Shown: positions 32,595-43,053, counted from the first letter of the stretch. The stretch: DNA of 64,000 nt from Timema cristinae (GCA_039000515.1 JBCFYV010001001.1:1844462-1908461), one strand, 5' to 3'. A program made the numbers and translations. The notes: generated by a model not told the origin, from the letters alone.

Positions 32595-32850
32595 TTCACT
32601 ATTATTTGAGGTATTTAACATGCACTTGCTGAACTGACTGATTATATTAGCACACCCTTATAAATTAATTTAAATCTAGAAGAAAAATAACACCAAACCC
32701 AGTGGTTGTTAATCCTTAATTCCTCACTTAGAAAAAGAGAAACCTTCTTTTTTCACTAGTTATTAATTTTTTGGCCACACCGGATATCGAACCTGGGGTC
32801 TTTATCACAGTAGACAGACACACTACTTATTAAGCTCTAGTAGGGTTGAT
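32595..32850 (-). mobile_element. SINE-D
   Basis: Minus-strand head with TAGAGCTTAATAAGTAGTGT, B box CCAGGTTCGATATCCGG, and tail with AAGTGCATGTTAAATACCTC. Less complete A box than the copy at 3008. Confidence 0.78.
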
Positions 32851-33395
32851 AACTTATAATCTTGCATTTATCCAAACACAATTTGAAAATAATTATAACC
32901 CAGAATAAAGGTTTAATTTTATTAATCTTGCTACGCTAATATTTTATTTACTATACTGTCCGTTGAAATAATGAGTGTATTGGGTGAATTTGGTTGATTG
33001 GAAATTCCATCGCGTTGATTTGATTTTATTATTAATATTATACACAATTGTACCATTTCTAATTAATCGTATGATTACATAACACAAGAACAGAATCCCA
33101 CTTAATTCGACACCAACTGAATTCGCAGCAAAAGTAGTCTGCCAAATATAGATTATGAAGAAGTTACCAGAAGCTTCCTTACTCGCCCCCCTCCCCCTTA
33201 TCTTGTTGAATTTATTAAAAGTTAACAATATTGACGACCCCATATATATATATATTTTTTTTCTTTCAAAGTTCCTTCCTACCAAAATCCTACTATACGT
33301 GATTATTATTTTAATTTGTTTTTATAAGACTAAAATGGTTATTTGTAAATGTAACCCTCCAAAAGTGAAACTGAACATTAAAGAATTGGAAAAAT
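32851..33395. other. AT-rich stretch with a short match to the 29.9 kb fold-back
   Basis: TTCCTACCAAAATCCTACTA (33276) resembles TTCCTACCAATATCCTACTA at 29969. A (TA)n run lies at 33242-33252. Open frames of 113 and 85 codons overlap on opposite strands and look like chance. Confidence 0.4.
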
Positions 33396-33401
33396 TAATG
33401 T

Positions 33402-33810
33402 TCATTCCGTGAACTGGCTTCTTCGCGTGTCCATTTCACAGATTGGTCAAAAACTGGTTCAGTTCATAAATTAGATAGCACTTGTGCAGCCCAGTTCATG
33501 AATTGGCTATTTCATGAACTTGGCAGCTTCAATCCTTACCCAGTTCATGAACTGGGCGAATAACATTTTTGGTATTCAAGTTAATTTAACTTATAAACAA
33601 TGGAAAGTTAGGTTAAGCTAGGTTGGGTTAGTTTAATATAATATCTTGGAACGAATTTCAGGTAATCTTGTAGTAGATAGTACAATAGGTTCCAGTTCAT
33701 GACATGGGCAAGAATTGATACAATTTTGGCCCAGTTCGTTAAATGGCCACTAGAAGAGGCCTGTTTACCGAATGGACAAAAATTTGCCCAATTAGTGAAA
33801 TGGGCGGTTT
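33402..33810. repeat. Irregular CAGTTCATGAACTGG repeats around a TTAGG-like core
   Basis: At least nine diverged copies, including the perfect palindrome CCCAGTTCATGAACTGGG (33539-33556), CCCAGTTCATGAATTGGC (33490), CAGTTCATGACATGGGC (33692), CCCAGTTCGTTAAATGGCC (33730) and CCCAATTAGTGAAATGGGC (33788). Left and right clusters flank GTTAGGTTAAGCTAGGTTGG (33608-33635). Open frames on both strands translate it as repeated (L/F)TNWA-type or QFVKW-type motifs, a by-product of the palindrome. Confidence 0.65.
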
Positions 33811-33865
33811 CACTATTGGGGTGTAGCATAAGTGCACAGTGTGAAAGCGGTAGAAAGAACCTCTT

Positions 33866-34015
33866 AGAAAATACAAACATAGTTTTGCGGTCAACATTGA
33901 TAACATTTCACTATACTATTAATGTTATTTTTAATGTATTTATTTTATTTATCAAAAGTGACAGCTGTAGAAGATCACATAACTACACTGTATAGATGTG
34001 TTAAAATGGTTTTAT
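33866..34015. repeat. Repeat G copy
   Basis: ACAAACATAGTTTTGCGGTC, AACATTGATAACATTTCACT and GTGACAGCTGTAGAAGATCA match other G copies. Confidence 0.5.
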
Positions 34016-34032
34016 TATCTCTTATGACTGTC

Positions 34033-34086
34033 GTGCGTATAACCCGGACGGGTAGTAAGACGCGACGCTAATAATAATAATAATAA
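34033..34086 (+). mobile_element. Tail-only SINE insertion (54 bp)
   Basis: The insert is just GTGCGTATAACCCGGACGGG, TAGTAAGACGCGACGCTAAT and a TAA run, that is the 3' tail shared by SINE-A, B1 and B2. It is flanked by perfect 13 bp duplications TCTTATGACTGTC at 34020-34032 and 34087-34099. It is therefore a complete insertion event, not a relic of a longer element. The A or B family cannot be told from the tail alone. Confidence 0.93.
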
Positions 34087-34099
34087 TCTTATGACTGTC

Positions 34100-34222
34100 A
34101 AATATGGCTACCCCACCGCGTTATAACTTAACTCATCAGTAAACACGAGGGCTAAGACGTTAACCTCGTATGGTCTGATTTGTTGATGGTGGGAAGGAGG
34201 GGGTTCGAATACCGGCTGGTGT
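34100..34222 (+). mobile_element. SINE-B2-like head, diverged
   Basis: TGGCTACCCCACCGCGTTAT is unclear, but TGTTGATGGTGGGAAGGAGG, GGGGTTCGAATACCGGCTGG and TGTACTG match the B box and following body. Truncated by the microsatellite. Confidence 0.45.
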
Positions 34223-34227
34223 ACTGT

Positions 34228-34243
34228 AATAATAATAATAATA

Positions 34244-34276
<33 letters not shown>

Positions 34277-34294
34277 GTAATAATAATAATAATA
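34228..34294 (+). repeat. (AAT)n microsatellite
   Basis: AAT repeats with a short TATATA interruption. A tail of an adjacent SINE is possible. Confidence 0.9.
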
Positions 34295-34351
34295 CAGTGA
34301 ACAAGATGGTTATACAATTTATTGTGTGATTTCGTCTCAACTATCTAAACA

Positions 34352-34492
34352 TTTATACTAATAGGGTAGGGAAGGGGGAGAAAAAATTATGATTCAGAAG
34401 AAATGTGGCTACGATTGCATGGGTAGGTGGAGAGATTGGGAAACCATTTATGAAAAACCGCCCTTAATCCAACTGTACCAGATTCCGAGCGT
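34352..34492 (-). mobile_element. SINE-B2, partial
   Basis: Minus-strand body: TTAAGGGCGGTTTTTCATAA, ATGGTTTCCCAATCTCTCCA, CCTTCCCTACCCTATTAGTA. The head is mostly absent and the tail lost. Confidence 0.55.
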
Positions 34493-34530
34493 ATTTACTC
34501 ATACGTGACTCATTAATTTATCTATAATTT

Positions 34531-34771
34531 GTTTAAGTTGTTGAATGGTTTAAGGAGCTACTTCGCTATATATTATGACTTCCGATGATGGAGAGATGGA
34601 GTTCAAATCACAGTCGAGTATGTGGTTTTTCCTAAATGCTTTTTGACTCTCCCTCAACGCAAATGTTGGTACACTTTCTCTAAATACAGCCTTCCTCATC
34701 CCCGACACATTTTCTTAATTAGTACATATGCGTTTCCTCCGAACGGTAGTAAGACGCGATGCTAAAAAAAT
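34531..34771 (+). mobile_element. SINE-B2
   Basis: Head GTTTAAGTTGTTGAATGGTT, TAAGGAGCTACTTCGCTATA, TCCGATGATGGAGAGATGGA, B box GAGTTCAAATCACAGTCGAG, tail GAACGGTAGTAAGACGCGAT. Confidence 0.8.
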
Positions 34772-35160
34772 AAATTAATTGATCTTATAAAGGTGTAAGA
34801 GTATGAACTGAATAAAATAAATACAGGAAGGGTCATAAAGAGATAGAATAATAAATCACAGGAAACAAATATAAATATGTTGTAGAATAAATTGTTTCAA
34901 AATTACTAAAAAAATATTGTTTGTGTAAGGAACTTTTCTCACACTTAAACTGCTAATAATGTGGACAAAGAGATAATGGTTTCCCTCTTGAAGGAATCTC
35001 TTAGTTTGTGAGAAACACTCGCTGTAGGCCTAGTCGGTTAAAAGAGGAAACCAAAACACATTACTGAAGAGAGGAAAGGAAAAAAAATGACTTAAGAACA
35101 ATAACGAATACAAATAAAAACGAATGTAAGAAAAACATTTAGGATAAAATCTGATTTAGT
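34772..35160. other. AT-rich stretch with a small inverted pair
   Basis: TTTCTCACACTTAAACTG (34938) and TTAGTTTGTGAGAAA (35002) are a short inverted repeat of about 16 bp. Nothing else is named. Confidence 0.4.
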
Positions 35161-35700
35161 CTGTTTGTGTGACATATTTTGGACCTTTTTTTTATTTTCT
35201 CGTGACCCCTAGGGTATTGTGACCGTAAAAAAAATGGTATTTTAGATTTTGATGCATATCGACGTTTACCGCTGAAACAGAAAAGTCTTTTTTGCGATGC
35301 CGTCTGTCTCCTTGTCCGTGTCTCGACCTAGAGTCGAAACCATTTTACCTTCGGGTTAAATCTTGGTATCTATTGTTTTCATAAGGTGCCATCGTGGAGT
35401 ATTTGGAATTAGATATCAAATCCTGAAATTAAGGGTGGTTTACTAAAGAGTGAAAAGAGACAAAAAATTCTTTTTTTTTTTTTCGAAATTGGCTCTAACG
35501 ATTTTGATAAAATTATTATCAAGGCATTGTTTACAATACAAACAAAATGGCCATGTCATTTTTACATAAGCGGATATCGCCAATTTGGATCATCACCGTA
35601 ACTCTTTGAGATAATAACTTATTGTAAAGTGATCTACTTAAAAATAAAAATAACTTTATTTTAAATATATTTTTATAAAACCAATAGTTTCTGAGCTCTC
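35160..35700 (+). repeat. Repeat F copy
   Basis: GCGATGCCGTCTGTCTCCTT, GTCCGTGTCTCGACCTAGAG, GGAATTAGATATCAAATCCT and GCGGATATCGCCAATTTGGA match 30870-31790 in the same order. Confidence 0.75.
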
Positions 35701-35701
35701 T

Positions 35702-35705
<4 letters not shown>

Positions 35706-35741
<36 letters not shown>

Positions 35742-35761
35742 CCCTATGTATATATATATAT
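35706..35761 (+). repeat. (TC)n then (TA)n microsatellite
   Basis: About 16 TC units to 35738, then CTCCCCTATG and a short TA run. Confidence 0.95.
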
Positions 35762-35859
35762 TAATGTTACTGTGAATGTGCTGAATTCGTTATTTTGTAA
35801 AATAACCAGTTAATGTATAGAATCACCGAAAGCGATGGTTTAATTAACAATAGGATCTA

Positions 35860-36375
35860 TCTAAATCTACCAATGATTTTATAAATTTCCCCTGCAGTTT
35901 GGTTGAAGCATGAAGAATGAACTGTATTATCTACATTTACCGGTGATTTTATAAAATATCGTGTATGTGGATTAAAAATAATAGAACATAAATACAAACT
36001 AATTTAAACTAAGCTAAGCTGAAATAAACTAGTTTAAGCTTGTCTAAACTAACTTAACTTGCTTGAACTAACCTAACCAAACCTCATCTTAAGTGGCTTA
36101 CTAACATTCACTGGTGGTTGATAGTAATTTTGTAAAACACCGGTGATTTTGAAAAGGTGACCTGGCGGTCTACTAGTTTTCATTCTACTTACGATGAATC
36201 GACCTTGGGCAGGTTTCATCATTCACAGTTCGTGCGCAAATGCTAACCTAACCTAAACCTGGTTTGGATTACTACGATTGTAGGCTATAATTACTTATCC
36301 TATTAGCTAGGCCAAAATTTCAGGGAATTAACGAATTTAGACCAGGTTAGGTTAAGTTATGTTAGGTTATCTAAC
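35860..36375. repeat. CCGGTGATTTTATAAA repeats with TTAGG-like stretches
   Basis: CCAATGATTTTATAAATT (35870), CCGGTGATTTTATAAAAT (35939) and CCGGTGATTTTGAAAAGG (36139). Between and after them are CTAACTTAACTTGC, ACTAACCTAACC (36057-36082), CTAACCTAACCTAAACCTGG (36243) and CCAGGTTAGGTTAAGTTATG (36341). The plan is comparable to 13.5-14.15 and 33.4-33.8 kb. Nature is unknown. Confidence 0.45.
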
Positions 36376-36586
36376 AACATTTGAGCGCGATCTGTGTATG
36401 ATAAACCATGCCCAAAGTTGACTCATTGTATAGGTTAAGAAGGTATGAACACTAGTATTGCCTGAAAATATCAGGCTATATCGGTTTATCCTACAAGAGA
36501 CAGGCTGTACCGATTTGGCCGAGTCAGATCTAGTTTGTACTGGAATCGCGTTTAGACTGGAACATAAATACGTGAGCAAAAAAGTA

Positions 36587-36783
36587 TTATATTATTATTA
36601 TTAGCACCGCGTCTTACTACCCGTTCGGGTTATACGCACTTACGCTAATGTGTAATGGTAGGGTGATTGTGAGATGAAATGAAGGACCTACAGTTTAACG
36701 TGGAATCCGAACCATGGTGGCGACCTGGCATTCCACACATTCACAAGATGTCTTGTCAGAGGTGTAGGAAGGTTTGGAAATCA
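36587..36783 (-). mobile_element. SINE-A, head and B box missing, perfect duplication
   Basis: Minus-strand copy starting at CTGATTTCCAAACCTTCCTA, so the whole tRNA part is absent, then complete to the tail CCCGAACGGGTAGTAAGACG. Perfect 13 bp flanks GAGCAAAAAAGTA at 36574-36586 and 36784-36796. Confidence 0.93.
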
Positions 36784-36796
36784 GAGCAAAAAAGTA

Positions 36797-37310
36797 ACAT
36801 ATATATTTACCAAAGAGCATAACCATCAATTTCCTATACCTCAATTTAAAAATTGTATTTGCCAATATCTCGGAAACTATTGGTTTTATGCAAATATACT
36901 TCAAACACGTTTTTTTATTTTTAATAGTATTATAATAATACATTGTTAAGTTAATTCGTATCTCAAATAGTTGCAGAGAATATATGATCACGATTGAAAA
37001 TGTATACTTATATAACGTGCCCTCAAAGTAATTTTGATGAGAATTTACATTTTATTTTTAATGTTAAATAGTGCCTAGATACGAAATGTATTCAAAATAT
37101 TTAGAGCTGATATTGATAACATCTTTTTTCGTTCTCTTTTCACCCTCGAATAAATTACTTTAGGCCCAGATACATACAGGTGGCATCGCAAAAAAAAACT
37201 TATTTGGTTTTAATGGGCCATGAAACATCTATACAAATCTCGAGCTAGATTTTTTTAGGATCATAATACTTTCTGTATCCGAGGGGTGCGAGAAAGTAAA
37301 CATGTTTGCC
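36797..37310 (-). repeat. Repeat F copy
   Basis: TTACCAAAGAGCATAACCAT, CTCGGAAACTATTGGTTTTA, GGTGGCATCGC and GTATCCGAGGGGTGCGAGAA match 45410-45990 and, reversed, 35160-35700. The left edge coincides with the duplication of the SINE-A at 36587. Confidence 0.7.
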
Positions 37311-37403
37311 AACACTGGGATATCTATATAACCCTCCAAAATAGTACTATACAAATCACACCCACTTTATTGGCAAATATTTAACATAATATTTACAAAC
37401 AAT

Positions 37404-37672
37404 CCTCTTTGGTGGTCGATTGGTCTAACGTGTCGTTCTTGCAATAGCCATAGGTCTACTGCTGATTACGGGGAAATTGGAGTTTGAATTCTGGTCTGTC
37501 AGGTGTACTAAGAGTAATTTTTATAAAAATAAAAAATAAATCCACTCCCTCCACGCAAAAGCTGGTACACTTGCTATAAATTCAAACTTCCTCACCCCTA
37601 ACACATTAGAGTAATTAGTAAAAATGCGTTCAACCCGAACCTGAACGGTTAGTGATACGCGGTGATAACAAA
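37404..37672 (+). mobile_element. SINE-B2
   Basis: Head CTCTTTGGTGGTCGATTGGT, CTAACGTGTCGTTCTTGCAA, B box GGAGTTTGAATTCTGGTC, body CCTCCACGCAAAAGCTGGTA. The tail has a 6 bp duplication inside the hairpin (CCCGAACCTGAACGGTTAGT). Confidence 0.85.
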
Positions 37673-38574
37673 ATAATAATTTACCAATACTGCAAACACC
37701 ATAATTAGATGAGTGGTAGAAGTTTGGTCCATCGTTTACTTGGCACAGAAAATATTCTCGTCACTTTATTGTCAAAGAACGATACACATTTTGTCAAATG
37801 TTTGCCAATAACTACTGCGGAGGGACTTTCAAATAACTCTGCACTATATTATAATTACATATATAACATACTTTATAGGCATATATTTTCAATAATTTCT
37901 ATATTTAGCTTTTATTTATCTTGAAATTATTATTCATTAAAAAAATCTGAAGTAATTTTATTTTATTTTATTTTATTTGGCGATAGTAACGTGATTCATC
38001 GGATTAGAATGAAATATTACAAAGAGTATAGTGTATTGTTTTATATCTGCATAAATTTTCAAGAATAAAATCATTTACAAAAAAAAAATCGAGCCTTGAA
38101 TCTGCATTAAAAAATATTTCATTAATTCGATTCGGGTTCACTTTGATTTGAAAAAGTAGACCTCGCAATCTCGCACATACCTAACTTTTTATTATAGCTT
38201 AATGTTGAGCAATTATTTTATACTTAAAGGTGCTTCATTCTCAAACGGAAAGTGGCTTCATGTTTATATTTTATCTTAAAAGAGCAAGAACTTTTTACTT
38301 TAGAAATACCCGTAGCTATCCTCTTTAACTGGAGCTAACCGAATTAGTTTTATCAATGCAGCACCGATATCCAGCCAGCCTTACAATCATTTTATTGTGA
38401 AGAATGTGAGAGACCTATACTACATTCTAAAAGCGAATTTATATTCACGAAGAGGCGTTTCTTCTATTAGCTCTCTTTGAATCACAAGAGATAAAACCCG
38501 TATAAAAAAAACAACAGTAGGGCCGGCAAAGAATAAAGGGAAAAACCAAACGTGAGACTGGAATCCACTGCCGT
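37673..38574. other. Non-coding stretch with a (TTTTA)n run
   Basis: (TTTTA)n at 37955-37979. A 71-codon frame at 37709-37924 is not recognised. Nothing else. Confidence 0.45.
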
Positions 38575-38584
38575 GTTAACACAA

Positions 38585-38586
<2 letters not shown>

Positions 38587-38634
<48 letters not shown>

Positions 38635-38890
38635 GCACCGCGTCTTACTACCCGTTCGGGTTATACGCACTTACGCTAACGTGTAATGGTAGGGTGATTG
38701 TGAGATGAAATGGAGGACCTACAGTTTAACGTGGTATCCGAACCACGGTGGAGGCCTGGCATTCCCCACATTCTCAAGATGTCTTGTCAGAGGTGAAGAA
38801 AGGGTTTGGTAATCAGATAAATCTGTGCCGGGACCGAGGATTGAACCCCGGCCGCCAGCATAGAAGTCTGACACCTTACCCCTAGACCAC
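38587..38890 (-). mobile_element. SINE-A, near full length, perfect duplication
   Basis: Minus-strand copy with a long TAA tail (to 38633). It begins at GTGGTCTAGGGGTAAGGTGT, lacking only the first few bases. Perfect 12 bp flanks GTTAACACAATA at 38575-38586 and 38891-38902. Confidence 0.93.
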
Positions 38891-38902
38891 GTTAACACAA
38901 TA

Positions 38903-39655
38903 AAAATATATAGGGTGATGTGTGGTAGATAAAATGATTGGATTTTGTTGAATTAAAATTTTGTTTTTATCAACTATAAAAATATCGGTAAATATATTAT
39001 TTGGTTGCATATATACGTGAACAAATTATCTCATTTGTATTTTAGATGGTACTTTGATAAGAGAAATTACAGCTATAACTTGTAACAACTTTAAACTATT
39101 ATTTTAACCACACTAGAAATACAACTCCTTTAAGATAAAAATGATAAATAAATGGTAAGACACAATCGTACAAAATTTCTCATACAATTTATAAAATATT
39201 GGGGGAGAACATCAAAAATCAGTTATTAGTAAACTACCCTAAACTAATTTATATTATTAAAAATATATTCTTATTCATAAAAAACTGTTCTCATATACAT
39301 ATTTTGACCGTAATCGTATAGGCTTTTTTCCAAATATTTCCTATTATATAACATTTGTCGAAAGTAAACTATATCGTTAAATTAATGTATTTTAGAAAAA
39401 GTAACAAACATTATTTATTATCATCTTGAATAGTTTTATAAACACCAATTTAAAAAACAAAATAAATAATCAGTTATCAGTACTACTATTAAATGAATTT
39501 TTCAAAAAAAAACCAAATCTATGAGAAAATTCTTAGTGTAAATTTCATCTAAATTTTTATCTCTCCACCTCATTAGCAGAGCCTGGGTTTTGAGGATATT
39601 TCATATTTTTATGCTACATCACATACAATTCTCATAAGTACATAAACTATATTCA
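38903..39655. repeat. AT-rich stretch with family H-like words
   Basis: TTATTAGTAAACTACCCTAA (39222) and AATCAGTTATCAGTACTACT (39469) with ACAAAATTTCTCATACAATT (39171) resemble the array at 48.3-49.2 kb, where ACAAAATTTCTCATATTGTG occurs at 48317. A decayed relative is likely. Confidence 0.4.
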
Positions 39656-39660
39656 TGACC

Positions 39661-39817
39661 AGCTTGTGAACGTGTGGAATGCCAGGCCTCCACCGTGGTA
39701 CGGATCCCACGTTAAACTGTAGGTCCTCCATTTCATCTCACAATTACCCAACCATTACGCATTAGCGTAAGTGCTATAACGCGAAAGGTTAGTAAGACGC
39801 GGTGCTAATAATAATCT
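39661..39817 (+). mobile_element. SINE-A, strongly 5' truncated
   Basis: Starts at AGCTTGTGAACGTGTGGAAT, with no tRNA part, through CACCGTGGTACGGATCCCAC to the tail (GTTAGTAAGACGCGGTGCTA). Flanks TTCATGACC (39652-39660) and TTCATGATCC (from 39819) are an imperfect duplication. Confidence 0.85.
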
Positions 39818-39829
39818 GTTCATGATCCC

Positions 39830-41150
39830 CTGGCGGTAGAAATGTGTATTTTATAGGTCATGTTTTGGTCATTTTTGTCATTTTGGTTATTTAGGTAATA
39901 TTTTCTTTTTTTTAGAGTAATCTTTAGGCATTTTTTTTAGTTATTTTGGACATTTTTAGTCATATTTGAGTATTTTTAAGGCATTTATATTTAATATATA
40001 TTTTAATACTATCGATATTTTATAAATGCATTAATTTTTCCAGCATACAGTTGTCGGAATGATAAGAGTGTAGGCCATGAACTTTGTATCTTCTTGCTTG
40101 TATGGTTGTAAAATACACTTTCCTGGTTAGATACTATAACCTAGCTTAAGAGGGTTGCTTTAAGAGGAGGTAGCCATTACTTTTGAATCAGATATTTGTA
40201 TATCAATACTATATTTAGCAGAATGAAAGAGTTTATTTTTTAAAGACTTCATTGCATGGATAATCTTTAGTTTATATTTGTAAACCACAGTGTATAATCT
40301 AGTCATATGCATTTTATTACGACTCATTTTTGTTAATTTTTTTTTTTTTTAAATTTTAAAGTCATTTTATAACTCTTAAGTAATTTTTTGATAATTCTTA
40401 GGTCATCAAAATACGGGTCCTGCTCATTAGTGAAATTACGTTTGGATTACGTGTCCGTGGTTCAACATGGTGAAATATCATTCGATTTTTAAGTTATCTA
40501 TGTTTTATAAGAAAATAATTATATATTTTAATATAATTATTATTAATATTATTGTATAAACTAGATAGTTACTATTTTATCAAAACATATTAAATTGCTT
40601 GTTTTAATATATTAGGACTTTAGTTTTCTTATATAAAAATGATTATGTTGATATTTTCTAAACGTATAATCTATATCGGTGGTAAGGTGCGGTGTTAAAA
40701 AAAAAAGTGTTATTAGTCATTATAGTTGAGAATGCTATAATATTTATTGTTAAGTTTTGCACATAATTGTTGACAAACATTATAGGTATAACTGTATACA
40801 ATTTTTAATGCCACGTCTAAAACACATAAGCCGTAGAAACAAGTCAGGTGTTAAATTATTAATTATATTAATTGAATATGTATTTTGCATTCAAACACGA
40901 TTTTAACTCTATACCTACTGTAATTAGGGTTTTGTCTGGCTCATCACAAATCTCTTTATTTTCTAGTTACTATTTAGATTTAGATATTTAGTTCTAATTT
41001 TCATTAACCTAAATTTTACAGTGCAGTGCAGTTATCATATAGCTAAATTTTTTTCTTGAATCTTTTGGTTGACAAAGACAACTTTTTTTATAGGGTCTAT
41101 ATATATCTTCACTGAATGGTTAAAGTTATCTTTTATTAAAATTTGTCCAA
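39830..41150. other. AT-rich non-coding stretch with a B2-like tail remnant
   Basis: At 40677-40705 the words GGTGGTAAGGTGCGGTGTTA followed by poly-A look like the last 25 bp of a SINE-B tail without a body. A T-rich array of ATTTT, GTCATTTT and TTAGGTCATTTT-like words spans 39855-39985. Otherwise nothing. Confidence 0.45.
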
Positions 41151-41154
41151 GTTA

Positions 41155-41400
41155 TTTTTATTTGGTATTTAACGTGTATTTTTTGAATCGATTGATTATA
41201 TTATCAGCAAACAATTTATAAACTCAAATCTAGAAAAAACACAACATCCAGCTCCCTGGCCGTTAATTTATCACTGTGAAAGAACAAACACATATTTCAC
41301 CATTAATAAATTCTTCGGGATTGCCTGTAATCAAACCCGGCATTCTTAGGTCAATAGCAAATACGCTACCGACTAAGCTAATGTGTTGGATCTAGTCTTA
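41155..41400 (-). mobile_element. SINE-D
   Basis: Minus-strand copy: TTAGCTTAGTCGGTAGCGTA (A box), B box GGGTTTGATTACAGGCAATC, body TCTTTCACAGTGATAAATTA, tail AATACACGTTAAATACCAAA. Confidence 0.85.
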
Positions 41401-42615
41401 GTTAATTATGTTATGTTTTAAATTAAAACAATTTTAAGCTCAATATATTTTTAATTACATTTTGTACAAGGCAAAAATCCGTACCAATTTTTATTAAGAC
41501 TTATAGTGTGTAAATTAAACCCCTTTATTCAAGTACATTAGATACTAAGGTCCAGTTCCCCAGAATGTAAATATACATATGTGAGAAAAAAAATTAGAGT
41601 ATGTCTCAGAAGTGTAGGAACGTTTTCATTAAACAAAAATTGGGGTTGAGGGAGAGCTAGTTACAAAATAAAATTGTGGTGTCCTCAGAAATGAGGCTGG
41701 TCCTTTTTATAAATCAGAGTACTTTGCCTAAAGAGAGGCATTCTATCTAACAAATAAATGTGTAAGGCAATTTGTTCGGAACTGCTTTAATAAGAGACCA
41801 AAGACTGTGTGGTTGCCACAAATCAGGTCTCTTCGTTGACCGTCACAATTTTTAGTGTGTGTTTATGTAGGGGTGGCATTCCGCGACCCTTTCTTATTAT
41901 TATCCCCCACCCCTCTTCCTTGGTAGACCATTGAGAGTTTCTCACAGATGAAAAACACTTCAAGACAGGACCATTGAATCGGAGTTGTTGAGGTCAACGG
42001 ACCTTAAGAGAGACGTGATCAACTATTGCTGCCTTCCAATGAATGTGTGGTAAAGAGGCCGCGAGGATGAAAGTGGCCATAAAAAACATATTACTTTAGA
42101 GGGGCTTGGGAAAGGATAGGGGTTTTGGGGGTGTCAGAAAACCGTACTTGACCAAAGCGTAAACATATTGGCTTTATAGGGTGCGTAAGGAAAGCCGTAT
42201 AACACTTGCCGTGGGCGATAGACGCCCGTTACGCCCTCCTCCTTTGCAAACATGACCATAGGTCGCCATATATGTAATTTTTGATGGCTTCGAGTAACCG
42301 AAGTTATAACACACTCGTGTGTATACTCGGTTATAAATAATGAATCGAAGAACAGAAAAATCGCATTAGTGAAAAGTGCGAAGTGATTTCCAAGTGATAT
42401 ATCCAAATAATTTTTTTTACAAATTCGACCTTTGGGCAAACTGAACTAAATTGAAAATACTATGATAGATTCAATTATTTTCATCTGATAAATACAAATA
42501 CGAGAATGTCTGAGATAAATCTACAAATGTTGCATCATAACTTAGAAATAATAATTGCTTCATGATGGGTAAATGTATAGTTCAATTTTCATAATAATTT
42601 CATGGCAGCTATAAA
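41401..42615. other. Non-coding stretch, somewhat GC-richer at 41800-42300
   Basis: A 101-codon minus-strand frame (42134-42439) is the best ORF and has no motif that I recognise. No match to repeats in the window. Confidence 0.35.
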
Positions 42616-42619
42616 AACT

Positions 42620-42838
42620 ACTAAGTCTACATTCATGTATTCATACGTCAAATCATTTGATTTTCAGCTGTCACTCTTGATAAATACTATAAATACCTAT
42701 AAAATAACACTAATAATATAGTAACAGATCATCGATTTTGGCTGCATTTATTTTTTCTGAAAGGCCTTTTCTATGAAAATTGGAATGTAGTGCTACCGTA
42801 TTTTTTAAGCACATCCAAGAAAGCATAGCTTTTTTTTC
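42620..42838. repeat. Repeat G copy (opposite orientation)
   Basis: ATTCATACGTCAAATCATTT and GATTTTCAGCTGTCACTCTT are the reverse of words in the copies at 22490 and 26868. It continues with TCTGAAAGGCCTTTTC. Confidence 0.5.
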
Positions 42839-43053
42839 AGCACTACGTCTTACTACCTGTTTAGTTTATACACATGTACTAATTACAATAATGAGTTTGA
42901 GATGAGGAAGATTGATTCAGAGTAAATGTACCCGCATTTTCATTGCATTTTTTGGGAAAATCACCCTTCATACACCCGAACGAGATTTGAACAATAATCT
43001 CCCTGTTACCGGTAGTCTAGGTCAACACGAGAGTGATGCGGTCACTGAAGCAG
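42839..43053 (-). mobile_element. SINE-B2, host of a SINE-B1 insertion
   Basis: Minus-strand copy whose head end (CTGCTTCAGTGACCGCATCA) is directly abutted by the SINE-B1 at 43054. Tail ACAGGTAGTAAGACGTAGTG. Confidence 0.78.

Noticed and set aside
33608..33995. Repeat-protein gene with TNWA or QFVKW motifs
   Set aside because: Both strands give such a motif because the DNA unit is palindromic. Copies differ by indels that break the frame.
36158..36180. Another SINE-A head (GGTGACCTGGCGGTCTA)
   Set aside because: Only 17 bases match the head and neither B box nor body follows. It could be a tiny remnant but cannot be supported.
42134..42439. 101-codon minus-strand frame as a gene
   Set aside because: No recognisable motif, no neighbouring exon-like frame and no conservation evidence available. 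A translated search giving a clear homologue would reverse this.
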